Part shown: positions 40,302 to 48,800 of the stretch, in pieces | How positions within the stretch are numbered: position 1 is the first letter of the stretch | How the letters are laid out: the number at the start of each line of letters is the position of its first letter | DNA from: Alphaproteobacteria bacterium | GTDB taxonomy: Bacteria; Pseudomonadota; Alphaproteobacteria; Caulobacterales; Maricaulaceae | NCBI GenBank assembly: GCA_018222865.1 | Contig: JAAEZM010000001.1 | Location: forward strand, 443,033 to 507,032 | Direction of reading: 5' to 3' | DNA length: 64,000 bases | The notes under the pieces: model-generated | Told to the model about the DNA's origin: nothing | The model's database searches: none | What the model saw: only the letters and a program-made list of their open reading frames with translations | Position numbers and translations under genes: made by a program

Positions 40302-40700
40302 ATGCCCGTCAGTTTGAGCCTTCATCGCAACGACACCATCGTCAGCATTGCCTGCAAAGGCGATCTTCGACGCGTGGAATTGCTGGTGGCGTATCACAAA
40401 GTGAGAGACGCGGTTCGCGCGCACAGCGCCAAGGGCGTCATGATCGATGCTCGGGACATCGAAGTGCTCGCCTCACCCCACTATGCCAGCGAGATGATCG
40501 AGGCGTTTGCGGACATTCTGGCAGACCCGCTTCCGATTGCTTTGCTACCGCCGCTCGGCTGGTCCGATGCGCATTATACGGCGGCTTGGAAACGTGTGGA
40601 CGAACTGGAAAACAAAACCGGCGTCTTCAAGACGCCGGCTCTGGCTTTGGACTGGCTTCAGCTTGCGAACTCGCTTAGCGACCCGCTGGAACTGGCCTAA
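40302..40700 (+). CDS. SpoIIAA/STAS-like protein, function unknown (copy 2)
   Basis: A 132-residue cytoplasmic protein. VMIDARDIEVLASPHYASEM, LPIALLPPLGWSDAHYTAAW and FKTPALALDWLQLA give the strand-helix pattern of SpoIIAA-like domains that follow a local DxR motif. It is a likely distant paralogue of the gene 247 bp upstream on the same strand. The intervening 247 bp shows no gene. It converges with mmsA, 6 bp between stops. Function is unknown. Confidence 0.6.
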   Translation: MPVSLSLHRNDTIVSIACKGDLRRVELLVAYHKVRDAVRAHSAKGVMIDARDIEVLASPHYASEMIEAFADILADPLPIALLPPLGWSDAHYTAAWKRVDELENKTGVFKTPALALDWLQLANSLSDPLELA

Positions 40701-40706
40701 TCTCCA

Positions 40707-42206
40707 TTATTGCATGGTCGGAATGACAAAGGCCTGATCACCAATCTCACCGGACGGCCAGCGCTGGGTCACGGTTTTGATCTTGGTGAAGAACCGAATT
40801 CCGTCCGTGCCGTACTGATTGGTATCCGTGAACGCCGAGCGCTTCCAACCACCAAAGGAGTGGTAGGCGACCGGCACCGGAATCGGCACATTGATACCCA
40901 CCATGCCGACATTGACCTTGGCTGCGAACTCGCGCGCGGCCAGACCATTGCGTGTGAAGATCGCAACGCCATTGCCGTATTGGTGCTGGCTCGGCAGAGC
41001 AGCGGCCTCTTCCAGATCCGCAGCACGGACGACTTGCAGGACGGGACCAAAAATCTCTTCCTGATAGGAGGTCATGCCCGGCTTCACATTGTCGAACAGG
41101 CTCGGCCCGATGAAATAGCCCTTCTCATGCCCCTGGAGGCTGAACCCACGACCATCGAGCAGAAGGTCAGCACCTTCTTCAACGCCCTTGGCAATCCAGT
41201 TCTCGATACTCTGACGATGAGCCGCCGAGACCACAGGACCGTAATGCGCTTCAGGATCGTGAGACACACCCACGCGGAGCTTCTGAGCTTCGTCTTTCAT
41301 CCGCGCGACGAATTCGTCTGCGGTATCCTGCCCTACCGGAACAGCAACAGGCAGAGCCATGCAGCGCTCTCCAGCAGAGCCATAAGCGGCGCCGAGGAAA
41401 TCCTTGACGACCTGGTCCATATCCGCGTCCGGCATGATGATGCCGTGGTTTTTCGCGCCGCCCATCGCCTGGAAGCGCTTACCGGTCGCCGCACAGGTCG
41501 ATGCGATGTACTGGGCAATATTCGACGAGCCTACAAAGCTGACCGCCTTGATATCATCATGATGGAGCAAGGCGTCTACGGCTTCCTTGTCACCATGCAC
41601 GATCTGCAGCACGCCCTCCGGCAGGCCCGCTTCCATCCACAATTCCGCAAGGCGGATCGGCACGGATGGGTCCTTTTCTGATGGCTTGAGCACCAGAGCA
41701 TTGCCGGTGGAAAGCGCCATGCCCATAAACCACATCGGGATCATTGCGGGGAAGTTGAACGGCGAGATCCCTGCCACAACGCCCAGGGGCTGACGCATGG
41801 AATAGACGTCAATGCCCGTTCCCGCGCTCTCGGTATACTCACCCTTCATCAGGTGCGGAACGCCCATGGCGAATTCGACCACTTCAAGGCCGCGGATCAG
41901 ATCGCCTTTGGCGTCAGCGATTACCTTGCCGTGCTCGGAGGATAAAAGCGCTGCCAGGGAATCCATTTCGGCTTCGACGAGCATTTTGTATTTCATCAGG
42001 ACGCGCGCGCGGCGTTGCGGGTTCATGGCCGCCCATTCCGCCTGGCCCTTTTTGGCGCCCTGGATCGCGGCATCGATTTCGGCGGCATCCGCGAATTGGA
42101 CGCGGGCCTGGACCTCGCCAGTACTCGGATTGAACACATCGCCAAAACGGCCCGTGCCTCCGACGAATTCCTTGCCATTCACGAAGTGATGGATCTCGCG
42201 GCTCAT
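40707..42206 (-). CDS. mmsA: CoA-acylating methylmalonate-semialdehyde dehydrogenase
   Basis: Aldehyde dehydrogenase of 499 residues in valine and pyrimidine catabolism, converting methylmalonate semialdehyde to propionyl-CoA (and malonate semialdehyde to acetyl-CoA). The start MSREIHHFVNGKEFVGGTG is typical. GISPFNFPAMIPMWF, the NAD loop FVGSSNIAQYI and the catalytic cysteine in GSAGERCMALPVAV are diagnostic of the MMSDH branch. The ATG at 42206 has GGGGAG upstream. It stands alone here, away from other valine-degradation genes. Confidence 0.94.
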   Translation of the reverse strand: MSREIHHFVNGKEFVGGTGRFGDVFNPSTGEVQARVQFADAAEIDAAIQGAKKGQAEWAAMNPQRRARVLMKYKMLVEAEMDSLAALLSSEHGKVIADAKGDLIRGLEVVEFAMGVPHLMKGEYTESAGTGIDVYSMRQPLGVVAGISPFNFPAMIPMWFMGMALSTGNALVLKPSEKDPSVPIRLAELWMEAGLPEGVLQIVHGDKEAVDALLHHDDIKAVSFVGSSNIAQYIASTCAATGKRFQAMGGAKNHGIIMPDADMDQVVKDFLGAAYGSAGERCMALPVAVPVGQDTADEFVARMKDEAQKLRVGVSHDPEAHYGPVVSAAHRQSIENWIAKGVEEGADLLLDGRGFSLQGHEKGYFIGPSLFDNVKPGMTSYQEEIFGPVLQVVRAADLEEAAALPSQHQYGNGVAIFTRNGLAAREFAAKVNVGMVGINVPIPVPVAYHSFGGWKRSAFTDTNQYGTDGIRFFTKIKTVTQRWPSGEIGDQAFVIPTMQ

Positions 42207-42525
42207 CGCGCTTCTCCCCATTTTACTTTGGATCGGCCGCTCCGACGGGCCGGTGTGGATGAGCGCTGACTTAGTATGTGCGCGGATGACTGTCGAGCGT
42301 CACATCAGCGCATCACCCCACGCTTTCGTGAATATGTCTCGGGTATTACTTGATGATCGTGTCTTTGAGGTCACACAGGCCTAACCTTATGCAACCGAAT
42401 TGCACGCCCCGCTTGCTGGAAGCGCCTAAAGCAGTCAGATTTCCAATTACCAAAAAGTAAGATGGTCGACCGGTGGGAGCTTCGTTCCGGTGAGGCCATC
42501 ATGTCTCGTCCAAGAGGGGAACATT
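42207..42525. other. 319-bp divergent intergenic region, no gene seen
   Basis: Lies between the divergent starts of mmsA and the autotransporter. No credible coding frame, RNA gene or repeat was seen. Only short upstream frames joined to the flanking genes are open. It must hold at least two promoters, and the autotransporter ribosome site AGAGGGGA lies at its right end. Confidence 0.6.
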
Positions 42526-45500
42526 ATGAAGACTGGAACAACCGCTCGCCGCGGTCTCAAGGCGGCTCTTACCGCCACGACATCGGCGATGATCCTTGCG
42601 ATTGCGGCCACGTCCGCACACGCACTGCCAGGCCGCGACGATATCTACGCTGACGGCGGTAGCATCGACACTGCAAATGTTTGGTCCGGCGTCGGCATGA
42701 TGCTGGTCGATCCGGGCTTCGTTTGCACCGGTCAGCTGGTGAATGCGCGTACCGTTCTTTACGCTGCACACTGCTCTGATAGTTTTGCAAACGCAGACTA
42801 CGGCTCGAACTTCGGCGGCGCCGGCATGGCCTGGGGCTTCAATGTCTCCACGCGCACCGAACTGCTCGACTGGTTCTTCTCCATCGACCGCGCCACCAAT
42901 GAAGACAATCTTGTCTATAATGTCCTTCAGGTCCAGACCCCGTTTGACGGCCCGGTCTTCGATTTCCCGGGTGGCGATGTCGCCATGGCGACGCTTGACA
43001 CGCCGGTGGTTGGCCTGCCGACCTATGGCATGCTCTTCTCCCCGATTACCGAGACGACCGCAGTGAACATGGTCGGCTACGGCACGACGGGTGATGGCTC
43101 GCGTGGCCCGGTTGACGGCCTTGACTGGCAGCGCCGCACCGGCACGAACATGCTGGATGGCCTTTTCTCCCAGGCTGACTTCCTGGCCGCGACCTTTGCG
43201 ATCGCTAGCTCCGAAGCTCTCGGCGCGTTTGGCCCGTCTGCGGGTCAGCTCATCTACCACATCGACTTCGACCGTCCGGACCGCGATGACACAGATTGCG
43301 CGCGTGGACCGTCGGGTATCGGCAATGATGACGACTATACTTGTGCCTCTGCATTCGGCGGCGCGCCGAATACCGGCCTGTGGACCTGGGCTGGCGACAG
43401 CTTCTTCCTCGGCACGGACAATATCAACTGGTTCGGTGGCGGCGCCACGGATCGCGAATCCGGCACGGCCGGTGGTGATTCCGGTTCCGGCCTTTTCGTC
43501 GAACGTGACGGCCAGCAGCTGGTCACCGGCGTTCTGTCCGGCGGCTGGACCTTTACCAGCCCGTTCGGCGGTTACGGCGATCTGAGCTATTACAACCCGA
43601 TCTTCCTGTACCAGAACTGGATCATCGAAAATAACCCGTATGTCTATGCCAGCGCGGCTGCAGGCGACGGCAACTGGTCCGATGCCGCTCACTGGCAGCA
43701 GGATCTGGATCCGAACTACTTCATCATCGACGAGAATGGCGACCTGGTGAACGGCACGAATGCCGGCGCACCGGCAACCGTCGCCGACGCCCTGGTATCG
43801 CAGGACGACCGCTGGGGTAACATCCTCGACGTCAACGTTGATGATCTTCCGGATGCCTACACTCCTCCGGCGCCAGCACCGGCACCGGCTGAGCCGGATC
43901 CGACCTCCGTTGCAGCCAGCAATAATCGCGGCAGCGTCAACCTCAATGGCGTGAGCGAGAAGGGTAATGGCATCCTGGTCCAGGACAGCCTTGGCGCCAA
44001 TCTCGTCACTGCTGACTCAATGGTTCAGTCCGCGAACCTCGTAACTGCCGATTCCATGACGCAGTCTGCGAACCTCGTTACGGCCGACACCATGACGCAG
44101 TCGACCAACACCGTGTCCGCCGACGACATGACCTATGCTACGTCAGATCTCACCATGACGTCTGACTCCGACGGCAGCACAGGTGGCGGCGTACTCGCTG
44201 CGGCTCCAGGCTCCGCTCTGGCCGCTCTGCCAGCAGGCTGGGTTCCGAACAATGACTGGGGCGCTTACGGCACCTGGACCGGTCCGACCAGCGGCACGAC
44301 GGCACGTTTCTTCGACGTGACCCTCGGCAATTCTGGCACGACCACGGTCGATATGAATGTTGAAATCGACCAGTTCACGATCAACAATTCTGATGCGACG
44401 CTGGACGTTCAGGACGGCTTTACCTTCAACACGCTGATCGCGTTCAACCACACGCTTGGCACCGTTTATATTGACGGCCTCGTCAATGCCCGCGAATACA
44501 TGCTCACCTCCGGCGTTCTGTCCGGCACGGGCGAGCTGAACACCACCAATCTGTGGAATGTCGCAGGCGGCGTTGCTCCGGGTCGTATCGGCACGATCGG
44601 CGACTTCACCCTCACGGGTAACTACACGCAGACTGCTGCCGGTTCCCTGTGGATCGACATCGGTCCGAACGGCACGTCGGATACCATCACTATCAATGGT
44701 GACGCATCCATCGATGGCATGCTGGTCGTGACACCGGTAGCTGGCTTCATGCCGCGCTATGGAGACACATTCCAGTTTGCAACGGTCACCGGCACCGCTG
44801 GCGGTCAGTTCGCTTCTGTCTCGGATCTACCGGGTGTGCTGCGTCCGACTGTGAATTATGGTCTCGGCTCCGCTGAACTGGAACTGCAGGCTGCAAGCTT
44901 CTTCTCGCAGGCTGAGTTCGACAATGACTTCCAGGCGCGGACAGCGTTTGCTCTCGATGGCGCACGCAATACCGCTTACACCGAGCTGGCAGACATTTAC
45001 GGCATCATCGACCTTCTCGAAGGCGAAGATCTGGCAAATGCCTTCACCTCCATGGCCCCGACCGATGCGATCATGTTCGACCGCGGTGTCCGTTCCTCTA
45101 CGCAGGTCCTGACCCGTGCGCTTCGCAATCAGATCGCTTTCAATGGTCAGGAATCCACCGGCGGTGGCATCCTCGCAGCTGTGAGACAGTCTGAGGGCAG
45201 CTCTGCTAACTCTGCGCTGGGTCAGATGGCTCGCCTGGGTAGCGTTCGCAACGGTCATGGCGACCACAGCGATGGCAGCAATGTCCGTGTCTTCGCTTCT
45301 GGTGGTATCTCCACCGGCGAGACCATGCTGATCAACCAGAACCTTGATGCTGACTTCGAAGGCACGCACGGCCTGTTCGGCGTCGATGTCGCGCTGAACG
45401 ACAAGTTCCGTGTCGGTGCAGCGGCTGGTTTTGCTGACAGCGAAATGGAAGCCAATGGCGTCCTGGTCGGCAATACGGCGGACATCAGCTCCACCTTGCT

Positions 45501-46110
45501 GAGCCTCTTCGGTAGCTTCAACGCTCACAACATCCATGCGAGCGCGGCGATCTCCTTCGCAGATCATGATCTGAGCTCTACGCGGATCGTGAACCTGGGT
45601 GGTGCAACCGCGCCGCTTCGTGCGGATGGTGGTGCAGACGGTATCGTCTATGACTTCCTCGTGGCTTACAACCTGACCGCTGATCAGGAGAACTTCGCCC
45701 TGTCGCCGTTCTTCAGCCTCACCGGTTCGGACACAGACTTCGACGCATTCAGCAATACCGGCTCTGTCGGTGGTCTGAATGTTGCGGGCCGCAGCCAGCA
45801 GAGCCTGATCACGCGCTACGGTGTGAATGTCGAAGCGAGCACGGGCGTGAACAGCTTCAATGTCTACGGCGCAATCGCCGCAGAGCATGAAGATGATAAC
45901 GACACCTATATCTCCAGCTTCACGGCGGCTCCGGCCGTTACGGTTGCGGGCACCACGGCCCTCGACCTGGAAGACTGGGCTGAGTTCGGCGCCAGCTGGT
46001 CGCATGAACTCTCCATGGGTGCGACGCTCACCCTGTCTGGTGACGTTCTGTCCGGCAATGACGCTCTCAGCGCCAACACGGTCGCTGTAGAGTTCTCCAT
46101 GCCGTTCTAA
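42526..46110 (+). CDS. Autotransporter with trypsin-like serine protease passenger
   Basis: A 1194-residue type Va autotransporter. Signal peptide about 1-33 (ATSAHA). The passenger begins with a chymotrypsin-fold protease: H82 in YAAHC, D151 in GGDVAMATLD, S319 in GGDSGSGLFVE, with cysteines at 67, 83, 258 and 273. A Pro/Ala linker (about 447-460) is followed by four 12-residue repeats (492-539) and a beta-rich stalk with the pattern SGVLSGTGELN and PGRIGTIGDFTLTG. The C-terminal barrel (about 918-1194) ends VEFSMPF with the terminal aromatic. The start has AGAGGGGA just upstream. It is a single-gene unit ending in a strong terminator; the substrate is unknown. Confidence 0.9.
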   Translation: MKTGTTARRGLKAALTATTSAMILAIAATSAHALPGRDDIYADGGSIDTANVWSGVGMMLVDPGFVCTGQLVNARTVLYAAHCSDSFANADYGSNFGGAGMAWGFNVSTRTELLDWFFSIDRATNEDNLVYNVLQVQTPFDGPVFDFPGGDVAMATLDTPVVGLPTYGMLFSPITETTAVNMVGYGTTGDGSRGPVDGLDWQRRTGTNMLDGLFSQADFLAATFAIASSEALGAFGPSAGQLIYHIDFDRPDRDDTDCARGPSGIGNDDDYTCASAFGGAPNTGLWTWAGDSFFLGTDNINWFGGGATDRESGTAGGDSGSGLFVERDGQQLVTGVLSGGWTFTSPFGGYGDLSYYNPIFLYQNWIIENNPYVYASAAAGDGNWSDAAHWQQDLDPNYFIIDENGDLVNGTNAGAPATVADALVSQDDRWGNILDVNVDDLPDAYTPPAPAPAPAEPDPTSVAASNNRGSVNLNGVSEKGNGILVQDSLGANLVTADSMVQSANLVTADSMTQSANLVTADTMTQSTNTVSADDMTYATSDLTMTSDSDGSTGGGVLAAAPGSALAALPAGWVPNNDWGAYGTWTGPTSGTTARFFDVTLGNSGTTTVDMNVEIDQFTINNSDATLDVQDGFTFNTLIAFNHTLGTVYIDGLVNAREYMLTSGVLSGTGELNTTNLWNVAGGVAPGRIGTIGDFTLTGNYTQTAAGSLWIDIGPNGTSDTITINGDASIDGMLVVTPVAGFMPRYGDTFQFATVTGTAGGQFASVSDLPGVLRPTVNYGLGSAELELQAASFFSQAEFDNDFQARTAFALDGARNTAYTELADIYGIIDLLEGEDLANAFTSMAPTDAIMFDRGVRSSTQVLTRALRNQIAFNGQESTGGGILAAVRQSEGSSANSALGQMARLGSVRNGHGDHSDGSNVRVFASGGISTGETMLINQNLDADFEGTHGLFGVDVALNDKFRVGAAAGFADSEMEANGVLVGNTADISSTLLSLFGSFNAHNIHASAAISFADHDLSSTRIVNLGGATAPLRADGGADGIVYDFLVAYNLTADQENFALSPFFSLTGSDTDFDAFSNTGSVGGLNVAGRSQQSLITRYGVNVEASTGVNSFNVYGAIAAEHEDDNDTYISSFTAAPAVTVAGTTALDLEDWAEFGASWSHELSMGATLTLSGDVLSGNDALSANTVAVEFSMPF
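43999..44142 (+). repeat. Four tandem 36-bp repeats inside the autotransporter
   Basis: Four in-frame units of 12 residues: NLVTADSMVQSA, NLVTADSMTQSA, NLVTADTMTQST and NTVSADDMTYAT (residues 492-539). Between the first units most nucleotide differences are synonymous (GTC/GTA/GTT for Val, GCT/GCC for Ala), so the protein pattern seems to be under selection. It is not a CRISPR: units abut with no spacers. Confidence 0.85.
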
Positions 46111-46135
46111 GTCGACCTCACACGGTCAAAGACAG

Positions 46136-46170
46136 CGCCCGGCGGGATTTCCCGCCGGGCGTTTTCTTTT
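46136..46170 (+). terminator. Rho-independent terminator after the autotransporter
   Basis: Perfect 11-bp stem CGCCCGGCGGG / CCCGCCGGGCG with a short loop, followed by TTTTCTTTT. It begins 25 bp after the autotransporter stop. Confidence 0.92.
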
Positions 46171-46391
46171 GTGTTCAGATGAGATGCGCGAGATCACTCG
46201 GCCTGAATGCGCAATCAGATCACTGCACACTTACGGCCAAGATGCTGAGCGATGCTTTTCGCTCTCAGCCGCCTAAACCCCACAAATTCACACTGACATC
46301 CAAGCCGGTGGGAGATTCAGATCCGCAAGGCCACCACGCGAAGTGCGAGCAAAAGGTCGGTCATAAGAGGGCTCTTTGCTGTTCCGCCCCG

Positions 46392-47051
46392 CTATGCGTC
46401 CTGTTTCGGATCTGGGGCGAGGTAGGCGGCAACACCCGTTGCGAGCACGGCGCCGATAATCTGTGCGAGAATAAACGCCGGAGCATGAACCGGGGCAATT
46501 CCAGAAAACGTGTCGGTCAGGCTTCGAGCGATCGTCACTGCGGGATTGGCAAAGCTGGTTGAGGCGGTGAACCAGTAAGCACCGGTGATATAAAGGCCAA
46601 CCACCCATGAGACAGCATCAGGCCGGTACCGAACACTGAGGAAAATAAAGAAAACGAGGCCAAAACTCGCAATGATCTCCGAGCTCCATTGCGCAGGGCC
46701 GGTACGCTCCGTCGACGCGACTTGAAGCAGCGCAGTTTCAAACATGAGATGGGCCAGTAGAACGCCGACAATCCCCGCACCGATCTGGACAAGGATGTAG
46801 GCGGCTGCCTCGGCTGGCTCGATACGGCGTCGCAATGCCATAGCAAGGGTCACCGCTGGGTTGAAATGCGCTCCGGAAATCGGCCCCAGCGTTGTGATAA
46901 GGACCACCAATGCCGCGCCCGTTGCGACCGCATTGGCCAGGAGCGCAAGCGCCGTGTCGCCCGTTAGGGTCTCCGCCATGATTCCACTGCCGACGACAGC
47001 AATGAGCAGAAAAGCCGTACCGATTGCCTCGGCCAGAAGACGTTTGATCAT
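46392..47051 (-). CDS. aqpS: Aquaglyceroporin of the arsenic operon (AqpS type)
   Basis: MIP-family channel of 219 residues with six helices and both NPA loops: AHFNPAVTLAMAL and FANPAVTIARSLTDTFSGI. It lies 14 bp after arsC in the order arsR-arsC-aqp. In Sinorhizobium meliloti AqpS replaces an ArsB or ACR3 pump and lets trivalent arsenic made by ArsC leave the cell. No arsB or ACR3 gene is seen here, so the same role is likely (inference). 281 bp between it and the autotransporter holds the terminator and no gene. Confidence 0.86.
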   Translation of the reverse strand: MIKRLLAEAIGTAFLLIAVVGSGIMAETLTGDTALALLANAVATGAALVVLITTLGPISGAHFNPAVTLAMALRRRIEPAEAAAYILVQIGAGIVGVLLAHLMFETALLQVASTERTGPAQWSSEIIASFGLVFFIFLSVRYRPDAVSWVVGLYITGAYWFTASTSFANPAVTIARSLTDTFSGIAPVHAPAFILAQIIGAVLATGVAAYLAPDPKQDA

Positions 47052-47065
47052 GAAAAACTCCAGCC

Positions 47066-47563
47066 CTAAAGGGTGGCGATATCCTGGAAATGGCGCTTGA
47101 GGCTCTGCTTGTCGATGCTCAGATCCGGCAAGGCAATCATCGCCTTGATGCGGTCGGACAAGGTGCGATAGGCCTGAACGAAGGCGAGACGTTGCTCGGC
47201 TTCATTTTCGCCAAGCGCGGCAGGGTCGGGGATGCCCCAATGCGTCGACAAGGGCTGCCCGGGCCAAACCGGACAGACTTCCGCGCCCGCTGCGTCGCAG
47301 ACAGTGAAGATAAAGTCGAGATCGCTCTCGCCATCTCCATCCGCGAACTCATCCCAACTTTTCGAGCGCAGCTTGGAAATGTCATGTCCTTCGCGCGCGA
47401 GCAGATCCAGCGCGAACGGGTGGACCTCACCGCGTGGCTGGGATCCGGCGGAATAGGCCTCAAAGCGCGCTCCGCCCTCACGGCGCAAGATGGCCTCGGC
47501 CAGAATAGAGCGCGCCGAATTCGCCGTGCAAAGGAACAGGACCTTAAACGGTGTATCTCTCAC
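47066..47563 (-). CDS. arsC: Arsenate reductase, low-molecular-weight phosphatase (ArsC) type
   Basis: A 165-residue reductase that turns arsenate into arsenite. The phosphatase-like loop LFLCTANSARS (Cys12, pattern CX5RS) lies near the start, and VCDAAGAEVCPVWPG, HWGIPDPAA follow, as in ArsC of this type. The GTG start at 47563 overlaps the arsR stop by 4 bp (GTGA). The longer ORF upstream lies inside arsR in another frame and is rejected. Confidence 0.9.
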   Translation of the reverse strand: MRDTPFKVLFLCTANSARSILAEAILRREGGARFEAYSAGSQPRGEVHPFALDLLAREGHDISKLRSKSWDEFADGDGESDLDFIFTVCDAAGAEVCPVWPGQPLSTHWGIPDPAALGENEAEQRLAFVQAYRTLSDRIKAMIALPDLSIDKQSLKRHFQDIATL

Positions 47564-47907
47564 GAGGCTTCCTGCATCTTGCGGTCCGGCTGACCTTTGA
47601 ATGCCGCATTGCAGATTTCCGGTCTCCGGCCGAAACACTCATCGACAAGATAACGCATAAAACGCTGCGCACCCTCGGCATCAAGGGAATACATCATGAA
47701 TCGGGAGCGGCGCTCGGAGCGGATAAGACCTGCGCGCTCAAGCGCCTGCAAATGTCCGGTCATGGTCGAAGGCGGGATATCAAACCCCTCGGCCAGCTCC
47801 CCCGCGGAGACACGCTCCGGTGCACGCGCGCACAGCGCCTGGAAGAGCTCCAAACGCACCGGATGGGACAAAGCCGAAAACCCCGAAACTGCCAGCCTAT
47901 TCGTCAT
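47560..47907 (-). CDS. arsR: ArsR-family metalloregulatory repressor
   Basis: A 115-residue winged-helix repressor. The helix-turn-helix spans SAGELAEGFDIPPSTMTGHL and QALERAGLIRSER. Metal ligands are not in the classical CVCD helix position. A C-terminal pair in DECFGRRPEIC (C-x7-C) may bind arsenite instead, as in some alphaproteobacterial ArsR proteins. It heads the operon arsR-arsC-aqpS, and an inverted repeat lies 6 bp upstream of its start. Autoregulation is expected. Confidence 0.9.
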   Translation of the reverse strand: MTNRLAVSGFSALSHPVRLELFQALCARAPERVSAGELAEGFDIPPSTMTGHLQALERAGLIRSERRSRFMMYSLDAEGAQRFMRYLVDECFGRRPEICNAAFKGQPDRKMQEAS

Positions 47908-47912
47908 AATAG

Positions 47913-47934
47913 GAAGAGGAGGTAAGTCCTCTTC
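47913..47934. promoter_or_regulatory. Perfect inverted repeat before arsR, candidate operator
   Basis: GAAGAGGA at 47913-47920 and TCCTCTTC at 47927-47934 form a perfect 8-bp inverted repeat with a 6-bp spacer, ending 6 bp before the arsR start codon. ArsR repressors bind such repeats at their own promoter. Binding is inferred. Confidence 0.5.
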
Positions 47935-48021
47935 ATGACTGTTAGATCGACGATCGATGAATGTTTTGCGACATCTCGTTGCTGAAATAGTTGGTATTGG
48001 ACGTGCGCTTTGCGCCGGCGC

Positions 48022-48654
48022 TTATCGGCGAAACAAGGTTCGGATCAGACCGGACACAAATCCGCTGGAGGCGCGCAAGCGCGTCTTGCCCTGTTGACCC
48101 GTATCAGCCGCATTGTCTTCCGCAGGAATCTCGGTGAGACATTCGCCAGCACGTATCTTGCGAAACACCGCGGCATCCCCGCCGATCATGTCTTCAAAAG
48201 CCCAGTCCGGATCCATGAAGAGGGCATCCGCCAGTCGGGTCATCGCACCGCGGTCTGCGCCAACAAGGACGAGGACACCTCCGACTTTGAGTCGCGAGGC
48301 AATACGCCGCCACTGCCCGCCCAGGCCAGAGAAGCCAAGCGCACGACCGAGAATGGCCAGGTCCAGTCTGCGAGCACTGTCATCCGCGTCCCGGCATAAA
48401 CGCTCGATCGAAACCGACCGCCTGGCACAGTCTCGCTCCAAGGCCTGGACATCGGAGGCGGCGGCCAGAATTTCGTGAAACGCTCCGCGCGCCAGACAAA
48501 CAGAACCGAATTGGGATCGCCCAAGCTGCAAGGTTCGGTCACCCGGTCGGACCAGAACCTTTATATAATCGGCCAGCAGGTCATCTTGTGGGCGCGCGCG
48601 CTTGCTCTCGAGCTTGCGAAGCGTTCCAGACGGTGCAGCGTCGATCATGGTCAT
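48022..48654 (-). CDS. Methyltransferase-like protein, function unknown
   Basis: A 210-residue protein from ATG 48654 (48648 is also possible). The layout suggests a class I methyltransferase fold: glycine segment TLQLGRSQFGS at about 45, a later strand LDLAILGRALGF and RIASRLKVGGVLVLVGADRG as the post-motif strand. The SAM motif is not canonical, so activity is uncertain. The C-terminal tail is Arg-rich (SGLIRTLFRR). It lies 114 bp upstream of arsR on the same strand and is divergent from the acyltransferase gene. The first 78 codons of the longer frame are not supported. Confidence 0.5.
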   Translation of the reverse strand: MTMIDAAPSGTLRKLESKRARPQDDLLADYIKVLVRPGDRTLQLGRSQFGSVCLARGAFHEILAAASDVQALERDCARRSVSIERLCRDADDSARRLDLAILGRALGFSGLGGQWRRIASRLKVGGVLVLVGADRGAMTRLADALFMDPDWAFEDMIGGDAAVFRKIRAGECLTEIPAEDNAADTGQQGKTRLRASSGFVSGLIRTLFRR

Positions 48655-48800
48655 CGCGTGTTCCAATCCTAAACAACCGGTTAATCCCTGTATGGACGTC
48701 GCAAGACCGGGGCCAGAAGGTAACCGAGGCCTTAACCATTGAGTGCTACCAAGCGTATTTCTCGGTTGCCTGACGCGCCCTGAAGGAGTTTTCTGCCCGG

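Noticed and set aside
42499..43692. 397-codon minus-strand frame opposite the autotransporter
   Set aside because: The plus-strand frame has signal peptide, protease triad and barrel. The minus frame shows no motif and covers the start of the real gene.
43999..44142. Short repeats as a possible CRISPR array
   Set aside because: Units abut without spacers and code in frame inside the autotransporter.
46171..46391. Gap between the autotransporter terminator and aqpS checked for an RNA gene
   Set aside because: No tRNA-like fold or coding frame was seen; only fragments without a start signal.
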